A DNA stretch of 64,000 nt from Rhyacophila brunnea (lineage: Eukaryota; Arthropoda; Insecta; Trichoptera; Rhyacophilidae), in NCBI GenBank assembly GCA_022495005.1, contig JAGYXB010001103.1, positions 558,001 to 622,000 of the forward strand. Reading direction: 5' to 3'. Each line of letters begins with the position of its first letter. Position 1 is the first letter of the stretch. The notes beneath the pieces are model-generated. The model was not told where the DNA came from and searched no databases. It saw only the letters and a list, made by a program, of their open reading frames with translations. Position numbers and translations under genes: made by a program. This document shows, in pieces, positions 47,665-58,358 of the stretch.

Positions 47665-48285
47665 TGTATTAATCTACTAATTGTATCCGACAGTACTGTC
47701 AGCATATTGATAATACAGCCCCTTTACGATAAAAAAATTAAAATTTCGTATCCATGAAAATCTAAGTAGGTACTATAAAATATGAGGGTACATAATGTTT
47801 TCTTTTACTTATTCGGCCATGCCCACCACACGGCGCCTCCAAGAATCCCTGGCCATGGCTTGAAGAACACGCAAGCCAGGTTGAAAATCTCTAATGTAAT
47901 ATTTTTAGCAATGCATAACCTACATGTCCTACATACTCTCGCGTGACGTCACTGATTTTAACATTGTTGAATAATAGAGCGTTTGTTCTCTGATATAAAT
48001 TAATGTAAGTACTTTGTTTAATAAAATAAAATCATTTTTTGTGTGATATACGCATCTTCTTATAGATTTTGGTACCTATAATGTAATAATCCTATGACCG
48101 GTTTGAAGTGTTTGGAGGCCCCATTTTAACTTTTCCGACGAAACGGTTGCATCATTTGCGTCAAATAAATTCAATGTTGGTTGGGAGATTACTCTGCTAT
48201 AAACGACAACTAAGCCTGGTATTAAATCACATAGGTAGTAAAAATAACTGTATCTTTTAAAATAATATGTACGTCTACAAGTTAA

Positions 48286-48659
48286 GGCTCTACCTCAGTT
48301 GAGGCATGGTCTAAAAAGATCGTGGGTAGGCGATGTGCGGATTGCGGGTCGCGGGTGCAAATGACGCATGCCGACCGAAATATAATTTGTCATATAAATC
48401 CAACATGCGTCCATTTAATATTCTGTTTATTGTTCTATTAGTAACAATAATAATATATTCATTGACATGTTTTCTTTTTAAAGTAAATGGGTAACGTTTT
48501 TAGTCATCTTTACACGATTAAAGAATTAATACCCCCGTCGCCATCACGAAACAAATTGACGTATTGACAGCTCGACGTTCGCTCTCAGACTGCCAGCGAG
48601 TCCAAAATTTCGTCGCGCCTATAGTTGAAAATTATTTGCCTTTTCACTGAAGTATCGCC
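48286..48659 (+). mobile_element. TTAA-flanked MITE, best-preserved copy
   Basis: TTAA at 48282-48285 and 48660-48663. Ends GGCTCTACCTCAGTTGAGGC and CACTGAAGTATCGCC. Same family as 33956-34330. Confidence 0.85.
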
Positions 48660-48663
48660 TTAA

Positions 48664-50073
48664 CTGTTTAGGCCAGTATAATAGTCGATGCAACGTAAAG
48701 AACAAAATCTCAAAATGCAAATGAATCCATAAAAGTGTCCTTCCTATAATAGATAATTATTTTCTTCGCACAGTATCTCGTAGGTATGTATATACATGCT
48801 TGACTGTCGTATGCATGAGATTCCCAAAAACCTTATAGGCTATATACTGCACGTTTGTATGCATGAGTAAAAACGTAATTAGCTGTTAAGTGACGTCACG
48901 AATGTGACATATCATGTGTCATGGTGTTCGTATTATAAAATTTCATTCCCCGATAAATAATTCAAAATTTTGAAATTGTAAATGTGTCTGAAAGTGTGCG
49001 AACGGTACCATATAAATTTGATAATTATACATGAATAATTATTATGAAATTTAAATAATTTATCAGCTATTTTATCACATGTATTTTATAATTATTCTAC
49101 TGTACGAAAGGTTGTATTGCCAGTAAACTTTTCCATTTGGTGGCAACACTGAATACATTTGGTGGCAATACTGAATATTATTATGACTAACTTCACTTCA
49201 ATTATTGAGATGTCAAAAGAGAATAAGAATAAATGACAGAAAATGCAAATGATTTAAGACAATAATATGTAATGATCTCTGTATAATATTATCATTTATA
49301 CCAATCACCGTATGATACTATTGATGTTTCCAGTGTATTTGAGAGTTGTGCCTTGTTTATTACAGTTATCTTACAATAATTAACTAGGTAGGTAGGTGGT
49401 ACCGTAATATTTTGAAGAACGCAGAATGCTTACAATTGTATATTTTAATGCCAGATACAGCAGTAGATACATATTTTTGCGGTGGTTTAGCGGAGATATT
49501 TTATCGTAATCTTACGTAAGTCCATCTTATGTCTCCATGAGAAATATTGCAAGCGAAATAGGCGAAATAAGCGAGGCATTTTATCAGTTACCTACTATCT
49601 AGATTATAGACTAGGGATCAAAATTATACGTATTTTGTAAACAGCACGACTAGGAACTGTTTTTAAAGTTCGCAAATGTTTTACAGAATCTACAAAACGA
49701 ATAAGGGCCTCAACCAAATGTTTGTTGCAATGAATGCAAAATTAAAATGACATTTGAAAGTGACAGCTGAGGCAGCCATTTTTAATGGCGCGTGACGTCA
49801 GATCGCTTACGTCACAAAGAGTGTAATAAGCTATTCGATGGAAAATCGGTTAAATAGCTTATAAAGAATTTGGAAATCTCATACATACGGCCCTAGTCTA
49901 TAAACCTTCAAGATATACCTACTTAGATAGGTACTAAAAGACAACCTATAATATGGAGGTTCTAAAGCTTTGCGATCTCATAACATTTTTCAACAAGACT
50001 CGAGAATTCTCGAATTCATGAATGTTGGTTTTCTCGAGATTCTTTATACCATACCTATCATTATACATTTTAC
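48664..50073. other. Intergenic, nothing assigned
   Basis: A short imperfect tandem, TTGGTGGCAA.ACTGAATA, occurs twice at 49137-49178. No gene, RNA or element ends recognised. Confidence 0.45.
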
Positions 50074-50796
50074 ACCCACGGTGGCCGCGCGGCTTAAGCG
50101 TTGGACTATAACGCCGTGGGTCCCAGGTTCGAACCTGGGTCTGGCAAGTACACAATATATTGTTTTTCAATCTGCGAAGAGGAAATTCAGGATGCCAACC
50201 ACATCCTCTGGGAATGTCTTAGAATGTGCTCCGAATGGGAGGAGTTGCTCAGGTCGGTCCAACCAACTGTTGGGCCCATCGGGCCGTCCGACTTGGTTGC
50301 TACTAAGGCCAATTACCTTGCATTTAATAAAATTGCGGCGTCTTACTGCGGGCGTGAAGATCTCTTCACATAATTTTTGCTGTCCGTATGATTAGCTTCA
50401 CTATTTTTGTTATATTATACACTAGAATCATTTTTATTTTTATAATTTCCCTGTGCTCTTCTCTCCCCGGCACGTTGCATTAGAAAGTAACTTTAAACTC
50501 AGTCAGAGCTCACTTTGAGCGTAGCAACCTTAGTCCTGGGTATCCTTCTCCTAGGGCATTCCCGGCCTAAAACTGAACTAGATGCTTCACATCGCCAATG
50601 TAAGGCCATGTTATACGCTCGATTAAGACCTGGTGTGGTGCGTGGCGGGGTTTGGTTTGGAGGGATTAACTTCAATGTGTCTGTCAGGGTATAGACCTAA
50701 TAGGTTGAGCAAGTGGCTGACATCCATTTCTCGTAAAAAAAAAACAAAATCTGTTAATACAAACCTCTACTCTGTGGAGGCCCACATGATCCTATA
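50074..50796 (+). mobile_element. SINE head and tail separated by a LINE 3' fragment
   Basis: 50074-50171 is the tRNA-like SINE head up to TTGTTTTTCAAT. The SINE then resumes at about 50671 with TTCAATGTGTCTGTCAGGG and runs through GGTTGAGCAAGTGGCTGAC to 50796. The inserted 0.5 kb is a LINE 3' end. The repeated TTCAAT at both junctions fits a short target duplication of a LINE inserted in a SINE; alternatively the SINE tail derives from this LINE's own 3' end. Confidence 0.75.
50172..50372 (+). pseudogene. LINE C-terminal zinc-knuckle fragment (R1/jockey-like)
   Basis: Reads SICEEEIQDANHILWEC, then LRMCSEWEELLRSVQ, ending CGREDLFT and a stop at 50370-50372. The C..E...HIL.EC pattern is typical of the C-terminal end of R1/jockey-type LINE ORF2. 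The non-coding part to about 50680 is shared with 27040-27110 and 28085-28170. Confidence 0.75.
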
Positions 50797-51138
50797 ATCA
50801 ATTTACCCCTTCTTGCCGAAAAAGCTCTTTCAAAGTCTGCTTTTCCGACCAGTTTTTTTTTTAACGATAAATAAAAAACAAGATGGTTCGTTTATGCCTC
50901 ATTTCTTTATAATGACGATTTTTTATAATTCCGATTACGATTCGTAATTTTCTTTTTCCGTTTCAACTTTTCACAACCTAATGTTGTTTGTTCAATGCGT
51001 GCGTGCCACCTGTGCTGTGGATGCATGGCTGTGAGACATGACAACTTTTCAAGCTTCTTTTGCATTACTAATTGATATTATTCTGCATGATTGATTCTAA
51101 GATGATTGTATGATTTTTAAAGTTTGAATCGGATATCA

Positions 51139-51354
51139 GAAATTTTGGTACTGTTCGGTTATGAGGAATACAGCGGAAAACACATTTTGAAAATACCCGA
51201 TATACTGGATTATTTGTTAGTTTGGGTTAGTATAGGTTGGGTTAGGTTAGGTTAGGTTTGGTTAGGTTAACCTAACAAATAATCCAGTATATCGGCTATT
51301 TTCAAAATGTGTTTGCCGCTGTATTCCTGATAACCGAACAGTACCGAAATTTTT
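51139..51354. repeat. Foldback hairpin with TTAGG-rich core
   Basis: Arms of about 90 bp (left GAAATTTTGGTACTGTTCGG through GGATTATTTGTTAG) are matched by their reverse complement with about five mismatches. The loop (51225-51275) is GGGTTAGG/TTAGGTT-rich. The right arm (AATAATCCAGTATATCGGC) is also part of the 41401-type repeats. Confidence 0.8.
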
Positions 51355-51816
51355 AGTAGCCATTGAAATGTTGAAATGTGTCTTTAAGGAAAGGGGTTGG
51401 TCGTGGCCTGGGGGAGGGAGGAAGCCCGTAAAAAAGTCGCATGCGGCGCTATATGACTTGAAACTTATGCAATTTGGTGTGATATGATGATTGATATAAT
51501 TAAATTATAATTCATCTGTATAATTATATTTTGTAATAATTATACTTAGTGTGTTACCTGATTAATAATAAATGGTTATTTATCCATTAGGGCGAAGGGT
51601 CGCAAGTTACTTGGATACACGAAACGGGGGTCGCGATCAGTGCTTCATAATATGAGGCCGACTGCCGACAACTCAATAATTCAAGTGGATTTATTTAAAA
51701 ATACAAAGGAACCACTTTGAAAACACTACTATAGAACATCATACTGTCCTTAACCTTAGCGATAGGTAGGGGAGCCCGCTGCAGGATGTGGGGGCCGTGG
51801 AGTTGGTAGTATGCTT
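51355..51816. other. Short intergenic stretch, nothing assigned
   Basis: Contains GTCGCATGCGGCGC and other GC-rich scraps reminiscent of hAT subterminal sequence, but no definable ends. Confidence 0.4.
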
Positions 51817-52495
51817 TAGAGGTGAGAAAACTCGTCAATTTTGAAGACTTTCTACCAGTATAAAAAAATACTTAGTATCAAAACTTGTTCCAAAATACTT
51901 ACTAGTATTTGGAATACTATATAGAGCGTTTGGAGTGCGTATGCGACATAAGTCTCATACCTACTAAACTGGAACTAAAACTTAAAGCCATATTAGTATT
52001 TGAAATATCGGCTTCAATATAATCGCTAAAAATACACTGAGCTGGGCTTTTCGAAATGTCCCATTTATTATAAAATTTTAAACACATTTTAAATTTATGA
52101 ATTGTTTTTATGTTATGTTATAATATTCTTGTTAACATAAAATGAATAACAATGATTTTTTTATTGTAAACTGCGTCACCTCAGTCACCTCACCACATTT
52201 CCGAGGGAATAATATGCTGCTACAGAAAATTTATGACCTATTGATCATACATAAAATGATGTCATTCGCATGCATAGACTAATAAATTAAAATATAATTG
52301 TATTCAAGTGCTATTCCGCTCGCGCGCATATAATGTCAATAGTATTGAAAGTCTACCAACTAGCCAGCGAAACTCGCGATGATATCATCACAAGTTTTTT
52401 GGAACAAGTTTATTGGGCCACACGTCCTGAGTATGGGTAGTTTCATCCGATACTTGAGTACACAAACTGGTGACAGTATTTCCAACTCACCTCTA
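51817..52495. mobile_element. hAT MITE, TAGAGGTGAG family
   Basis: Starts TAGAGGTGAGAAAAC, ends CCAACTCACCTCTA. Flanking octamers gtatgctt and gtatgcat (7 of 8). 679 bp, non-coding. A second copy is at 56951-57578. Confidence 0.85.
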
Positions 52496-52503
52496 GTATG
52501 CAT

Positions 52504-54307
52504 ATTAAAGTGAATCTGCACTCAGATACTTTTTAAGTATTATATCACTGTTTACAAGTGCCTATCTGTTTGTCGTAACATTGTTATTTAATAAAAATAC
52601 TTATAGTAAATAAGCTGAAACCAATATAAATAGCAATGCTGTTACTACGATACATACAATCAACGACTTCTAAAATATGATTCAAAGATATTTTTTCCAA
52701 TCTACAAAAAACCGTATCGAACTGTCGATCGGTTATTGGTCACATTTTTACCAATGCAATGACTCCATCAAAGCGAAAAATATAAACGAATTTTAAAAAC
52801 TGTTCTGAAAGCCTTTTTGTTTTTAAGCCAATCATTGTATGTTCTGTTAATTTAATTTAATAAAACGCCATTTTTTCCCACTTTTAATAAATTAAATCTG
52901 GACCTGTTTCGTACGCCTCAGAGGAAAATTTTTTACTATTTTTTTTTCTTTATAAAACAGGCATTTTTATCAAAACATCTATGTATAGGTATAATCGCAT
53001 AACTTGCAATTATTATTCCGTCACCAATATATTATATTACACTCATAATTTAGTAATTTATGTAAATAAAGCAAAATGAACATCGGTGGCGGGTATAGGA
53101 ACGTGGAGGCCCGAGGCACAGACTGATTTTGAAGCCCCCACGATATAAAATATATATTTAACTACCGACGTGCCTATGTAGTAAAAATGTCAACGTACCT
53201 CCTTCCCAGGATCAGATCCTGTACGTGACTAAAAATATTAATTATTAAATATGACAGATGACTGATGATACATAATACTACAAATTGATTATTTTTTATG
53301 TAGGTACACATACGTATCTGTTTGAGTGGTTATCTTATAGGCCACTTTGATGTTAGTTGCCTTTGGGTAATATTAATTTATTCTTGATTTGTGTGAAATT
53401 GGAATATTTTTAAGATTCTTGTTTTAATAATTGCATGACTGATTTGAACCGTTTCGAGGCCCCCTTTGAAATCTTCTGACAAATCGAAACTTGCGTCATA
53501 GAAAATCACCGCTGCTGAAAATAGTCCTCATATTTCGGGTTCAGCCGTTGTTATTATTTATATTACTATTATTATACAGAATGGCCAAGTGTGCAGTAGG
53601 TACTATTCTTTTCATTGACTCTTCATATACACTCATCCAATAGACAGTCTTCATCAATGGCGACATGCATGATTTAGCCATGAAAATTTTAATATCTAAG
53701 CACCTTCTAAGTACCCACCACAATTGAGCTGTTAAAACCACCGATGTGACAATTCTGTACAAATGATTTGTTTGATGTTCATTTATATTACACTGCATAG
53801 TTTAGTAAAACCCTTAATGTTCAATTTAACATCAAAATTAACATAATATATAAAAAATATATATGTTTACATGTATAATTTTATTAATAAGACCGCAATA
53901 TTTATAATAATTATCACATCGGACTTATTATACCTAGTACCATTTAGAAAAATCGTGTTAATCAGATACTATCAAAAATTTTGAAAGTTTTTGTACAAAG
54001 GCAGTTTTATGTATCCGCTGTAAAATTTGAATTTTGTCGCTTCGGGGGTTTTAACAACTGACATTTTAATTATCCTTATTTCATTCATTGTCTTCGTATG
54101 TACGTGGGAAATTCATTTAGAATGCATACTTACCACGTTTTTCGTTTTTACTTATCATCAGTAATACCTACTCATATAGAGATTTGAAATTTTTGTTCAT
54201 TTAAATCTTAATTATATGGTGTCTTTGTCCTAGCTAGAAACCTGGAGTAACTTAGCTTGCAACAAAATTGAGTCTGATCAGCTGCGCTTAATATTTTATT
54301 TTTGCAG
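52504..54307. other. Intergenic, degenerate hAT scraps
   Basis: 53083-53520 contains GGTGGCGGGTATAGGAACG, GGAGGCCCGAGGC and GAGGCCCCC motifs similar to 48105-48170 and 47420-47450, suggesting a highly eroded hAT. No gene seen. Confidence 0.4.
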
Positions 54308-54394
54308 AAAACAGAGTTCCCCGCGATTGGCAGACCCATTAAAAATGTGGAATTTCGAAAAAGAAAATGTGAAGACCCCGGAAAATTCGATACG
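54308..54394 (+). other. Candidate orphan exon, 29 codons
   Basis: Preceded by a good acceptor (TATTTTATTTTTGCAG, ending 54307) and followed by a donor, GTGAGT, at 54395. The interval is open in phase 0-0 and reads TEFPAIGRPIKNVEFRKRKC, then EDPGKFDT. Its base composition differs from the AT-rich neighbourhood. No family recognised and no adjoining exon found, so it could be a chance combination or a decayed transposon exon. Confidence 0.35.
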
Positions 54395-55135
54395 GTGAGT
54401 TCGTAATAATGTGGAGAATTAGACATAAGTGAATGTTTAAGATCTATGACTTATTTTGGTTACTTGTGATCGGGCGCGCACACAGAAAAATAGGGGTTCC
54501 AGTTTGAAAGAAATATCCAAGAGCAAGGGGTAAGGTTAACTTTTTAGCAGGTGTCGCTGACTTCCTACAGTTTCTCACAGCTTCATCTGCGGAATACCGC
54601 ACTTTTACCGATACATTCGTCATACACAGGCAATATAGTGATAAACACCTGTGTATTCAGTTACGACTTATTACGTGCTGTCGCATCCACAAGTAGGTAC
54701 CCATCGTATGCATAATTATAATGATCGTTAGTGTCCGTTTGTGTTATCCGAGCTGTCTTCAGATATGCCGCATGGAATATTAAAGCAAACATTGAATGTC
54801 CCAGAAAGTTTATGAGTGCCACGGGTCTCTCTATAGCCACAGGCCATGCGTGTCGTGTTGTCGTATGATACTGAGAGGAGTATGCCCAACCCGTTCTGAA
54901 GGCTGTTCGATAGCCAAATCAATCAGGTTACGATCCTTGAGGTCCTGACGAAGAAGAATAAGACGTATTATTACATTTATCTAAACAATTTATATTTTTT
55001 CCGTTTTTGGAGTCCCGAAACCCTTGTGTGCGCGCCTGCCTGTGATATTCTAAATTATTGTAGAATTATTATCGTAGTTCGCGAGAATTCGTCAAATTGG
55101 TAATGAGAGTAAAAAAAAGGGTTTAACAGGGCATA
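54395..55135. other. Intergenic, one LINE-like tail repeat
   Basis: 54930-55035 (GATCCTTGAGGTCCTGACG, CCCTTGTGTGCGCGCCTG) resembles 40218-40345. The rest is unassigned. Confidence 0.4.
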
Positions 55136-55875
55136 TTTTTTAATAATTATGTCAAGGGAGGTGGAGGCAGCCTTATAAAAATATTGCCTGTGCGATAAAC
55201 CCCTATTAAAATGTGTATTACAATATTTATGTTGTCAGGATTTTTTATGGGTCGATTATTTTTTTAAACTAAGATGTCGTTTCTGTCTAATGAAGAGACC
55301 GTATTGTCTGCTACATGAAACTGTGTCCGGAAACTTGTACGTATACGGTTCGCCGTATCACATTTCACCGTGAAATGTTGTATTGGAAATATATGGCCGT
55401 AGGTGTATTAAAAACCGCCCAACCTCTTTGGGTTGTATAGTACACACTGACATAAAATTCATGTCTAAATAAAACACGGCTCTTGTCGGTTTACACTTTA
55501 CAGGAAGCCAGCATCAATCAAATTTTGAAAATAGCCGATATACTGAATTATTTCTTAGGTTAGGTCTTCATTCTTGAATTCATGAATTTTGTCAAAATCA
55601 GCTATGAATATTGAATTAATCTTCATATTAAATCTAATAAAATTGGAGACCGAATAGTTTACGGTCATCTGTTTACGACAAAAAAAAGCTCACGGCGAAC
55701 TGTGCCACAGTGAAATGTTTTACGTACAATTTACATGTAACCATATGAAAGACTGCTATTGGTCTCAAAAGTTGTTATAATAAATATTTTTATTCGTTCC
55801 TTCATTCGCCGCCCTTTATTAAGTGCCGCCCATATGCAGCGCATTCCCGCCCACCCCCACGGGACGTCATCGATG
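55136..55875 (-). mobile_element. Degenerate hAT relative with nested repeat
   Basis: The right end CCACCCCCACGGGACGTCATCG and CATTCGCCGCCCTTTATTAAG match the CAGTGACGTCCC family in reverse. The left end is not preserved. 55322-55740 is an insertion. Confidence 0.55.
55322..55740 (-). repeat. CCGTGG/CCTAAC dispersed element, reverse nested copy
   Basis: Complement of 41401-41791 (starts TGTCCGGAAACTTGTACG, ends GTACAATTTACATGTAA). Flanks show ATGAAA on both sides, a possible target duplication, and the uninterrupted homologous site is readable at 47548-47575. Confidence 0.68.
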
Positions 55876-56354
55876 TGAAAATCTGTTTCTTATTCAGAAA
55901 CAAACTGTTGGTATAATAATATCGATAGACATTTAGCTTTAAAATTTATGTGTGATTCTCACGAAATGTGCTACTTACTTATTTATGATGCATTTATTTA
56001 TAACGTGTTTAATCAAGCTGCGTTTCATTATGACATTTATTAGGCAACACTTATTTCTGAAATCGAATCGGTAAATATACAAAGTAAACTGAATCGACGG
56101 ATTTCACAGCGAGACTTATTCGATTACGACTGATTTTAGTTATACTCGAGCTGCGGTCAATGTGTTATGTTATATTCTATATACGTAAACTGCATCTTGG
56201 CCAGATATCGGTCACATTTTTAGATAAAGCTATCGCTTCGGAAAAGATATACCGACACACAATATAGTATTTAGAATGCTTTCTTTTTTTTGCAAACTGT
56301 AACAACCAGGTTACATTTTACCATATTTTAAAAGCTTCAAAAGCTTTAAAAGCT
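55876..56354. other. Intergenic, nothing assigned
   Basis: A short imperfect tandem of AAAGCTT(C/T)AAAAGCT units precedes the next element (56330-56354). No other feature. Confidence 0.45.
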
Positions 56355-56806
56355 GTATGTTCGATAATTAGAATGGTACATTCTTAAAATCTTGTGAATT
56401 ATTCGTTAAATAAAAGAAATAGTTAATAAGCAAGTTCAAGTAAGTTACAACATAAAATATTGGAGTGATCCGTGACGTCGGTTAGTAATTAAAGTAATTA
56501 AAATACTTTAATTTAGAATACAAAAACCGATCGCGTACCTAACTCAATTTTGAGAGCGCTTATGAGCAGGTATTAAAAAGGCCAATAGTTAAAATTTGTC
56601 GCGATTAAGCATGGCAGTCGTAGCATAGTGGTAATGCAAAGGGCGCGATACCCAAGAGACGCAGGTTCGATTCCTGCCGGGTGTCTTACTTTTCTCATTT
56701 TTTTTTTTCTATTGGTTATAATATATTGTCTCAGATTGTTTTTCAGAATTATGTATGTTCAATAATTAGAATGGTACATTCTTAAAATCTTGTGAGTTAT
56801 TCCTTG
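56355..56806 (+). mobile_element. tRNA-like element with direct terminal repeats, copy B
   Basis: TGTATGTTCGATAATTAG followed by AATGGTACATTCTTAAAATC occurs at 56355 and again (one to two differences) at 56752, about 396 bp apart. Between them are GATCCGTGACGTCGGTTAG and a tRNA-like block (56610-56686) with AGCATAGTGGTAATGC (A box), a GGG-CGCGATA-CCC hairpin and a perfect T arm (GCAGG-TTCGATT-CCTGC), then a T run. Confidence 0.75.
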
Positions 56807-56950
56807 CTTGCACACGTATTTGTGAAAAAGGATTCAAACAATATGTTGGTAGGTACCTACCTAATTGCTTTTTACATGAAAATTTATAAGCATTTTACAC
56901 CTAACTAGGCGTGCACAAAAGGGTTCGGTTCTGATTAAAGGTCTGGATAC

Positions 56951-57578
56951 TAGAGATTAGAAAACTGGTCGATTTTGAAGACTAAGTATACTTACTACCA
57001 GTATAAAAAAATACTTAGTATAGAAACTTGTTCCAAAATACTTACTAGTATTTGGAATACTATATAGAGCATTTGGCGTGCGTATGCGACAAAAGTTTCA
57101 TACTCAACTGAAACTAAAACCAACTCCATATTAGTATTTGAAATACGTATCGTCTCAGGGAACTCAGACTGTGTATCGGCAAATAGAATCGGTAAAAATA
57201 CGCTGAGCTCCGCCTGTCGAAAAGTCCCATTTATTATAAAATTTTAAACACATTTTAAATTTTCTGTTTGGTTACAATATTCTTGTTAACAAAAATGAAT
57301 AACAGTGATTTTATTTTAAATTTTAAACATGTTTTTAGCGGTCGTATAACAAGCCTAAGCCTGTGCGTCATCTCACCACTGTACTGCGACACAAAATTTA
57401 TGACCTATTCAATAGTGTTGAAAGTCTACCAACGAGCGAGTGCACAGAACAGTGAATCGCGATGATATCTTCACAAGTTTTTTGGAATAAGTTTATAGGG
57501 CCACACATACTGAGTATGGGTAGTTTCATCTGAAACTTGAGTACACAAACTGATGACAGTATTTCCAACTTACCTCTA
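56951..57578. mobile_element. hAT MITE, TAGAGG family, second copy
   Basis: Starts TAGAGATTAGAAAACTGG, ends TTCCAACTTACCTCTA; octamers ctggatac and ctggacac (7 of 8). Interior aligned with 51817-52495. It lies between copies B and C of the tRNA-like element. Confidence 0.83.
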
Positions 57579-57604
57579 CTGGACACTATCGTTCATCTTA
57601 CTAA

Positions 57605-57758
57605 AGTCTGTCTTCTATAAACTGGCGTGCGGTTTCCCCAAGGCATCTTAACACTGCATTCCCTCTCGTTCCCTCCCATTGAAACTTGCAACAGTCGAAC
57701 GCAATGCTTTCCGTCCGCAAACGACGTGAAGTGAACGCCAGCTTATAGAAGACAGGCT
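57605..57758. mobile_element. Short MITE, second copy
   Basis: Inverted ends AGTCTGTCTTCTATAAACTG and the complement at 57731-57758; interior CATTCCCTCTCGTTCCCTCC as at 457-476. Confidence 0.7.
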
Positions 57759-57900
57759 ATACACAAAAAAAACACGATACGTTATCGAACTACATCATGC
57801 ATAATATATCACGCTACAAATGTACTCATCCAAGTTTGGTAACACTCTAACAGTTAGATGACCCATTTCTGACAAGTCATTAGGGGCGATTCATTAGTTT

Positions 57901-58358
57901 TGAATGTTACATTCTTAAATCTTGTGAATTAATTATTCGTTGAATAAAAAAAATAGTTAATTCAATTATTAACAAGTTCAAGTAACTTGCAACAGAAAAA
58001 TCTTGCAGTAATCCGTGGCGACGTCGGTCAGTAATTAAAGTAATTAATACCTACTATGATTTAAAATACCAAAGTCCATCGCCAATAGTAACTTAATTTG
58101 GAAAGCGCTTGAGAGAGCCATTAGCTAAAATTTGTCGTAATTAGATAGAATACATATTATTATAGCATTGTTGTCAATGTGTGTGGGCGCGAAACCCAAA
58201 AGATTCAGGTTCGATTCCTGCTGGGTGTTATATTTTTTTTCAAAAAAGATTTTTTATATTGGATATATATTTTCTCAGAAGTGTTTTCAAAGTATGTTCA
58301 ATAAAAAGAATGTTACATTCTTAAATCTTGTGAATTATTCGTTGAATTAAAAAATAGT
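57901..58358 (+). mobile_element. tRNA-like element with direct terminal repeats, copy C
   Basis: GAATGTTACATTCTTAAATC and the following TTGTGAATTA...CGTTGAAT..AAAAATAGTTAATT occur at 57902 and again at 58308, about 405 bp apart. The core has the same GACGTCGGT(C)AGTAATTAAAG block. The tRNA-like part (58140-58228) has GGG-CGCGAAA-CCC and a T arm, CAGG-TTCGATT-CCTG. Confidence 0.75.

Noticed and set aside
51225..51275. TTAGG-rich tract as an interstitial telomere
   Set aside because: Units are irregular (GGGTTAG, TTAGGT, TTGG) and lie in the loop of a hairpin shared with a dispersed repeat, so a transposon origin is simpler.
56610..56686. Functional tRNA gene in copy B of the direct-repeat element
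   Set aside because: The T arm is perfect but the acceptor stem does not pair, position 33 is not T, and the block recurs inside two sibling elements.
43281..58358. Hammerhead-ribozyme retrozyme explanation for the ~400-bp unit
   Set aside because: I looked for the CTGANGA and GAAA core motifs in the right order on both strands of the units and did not find them.
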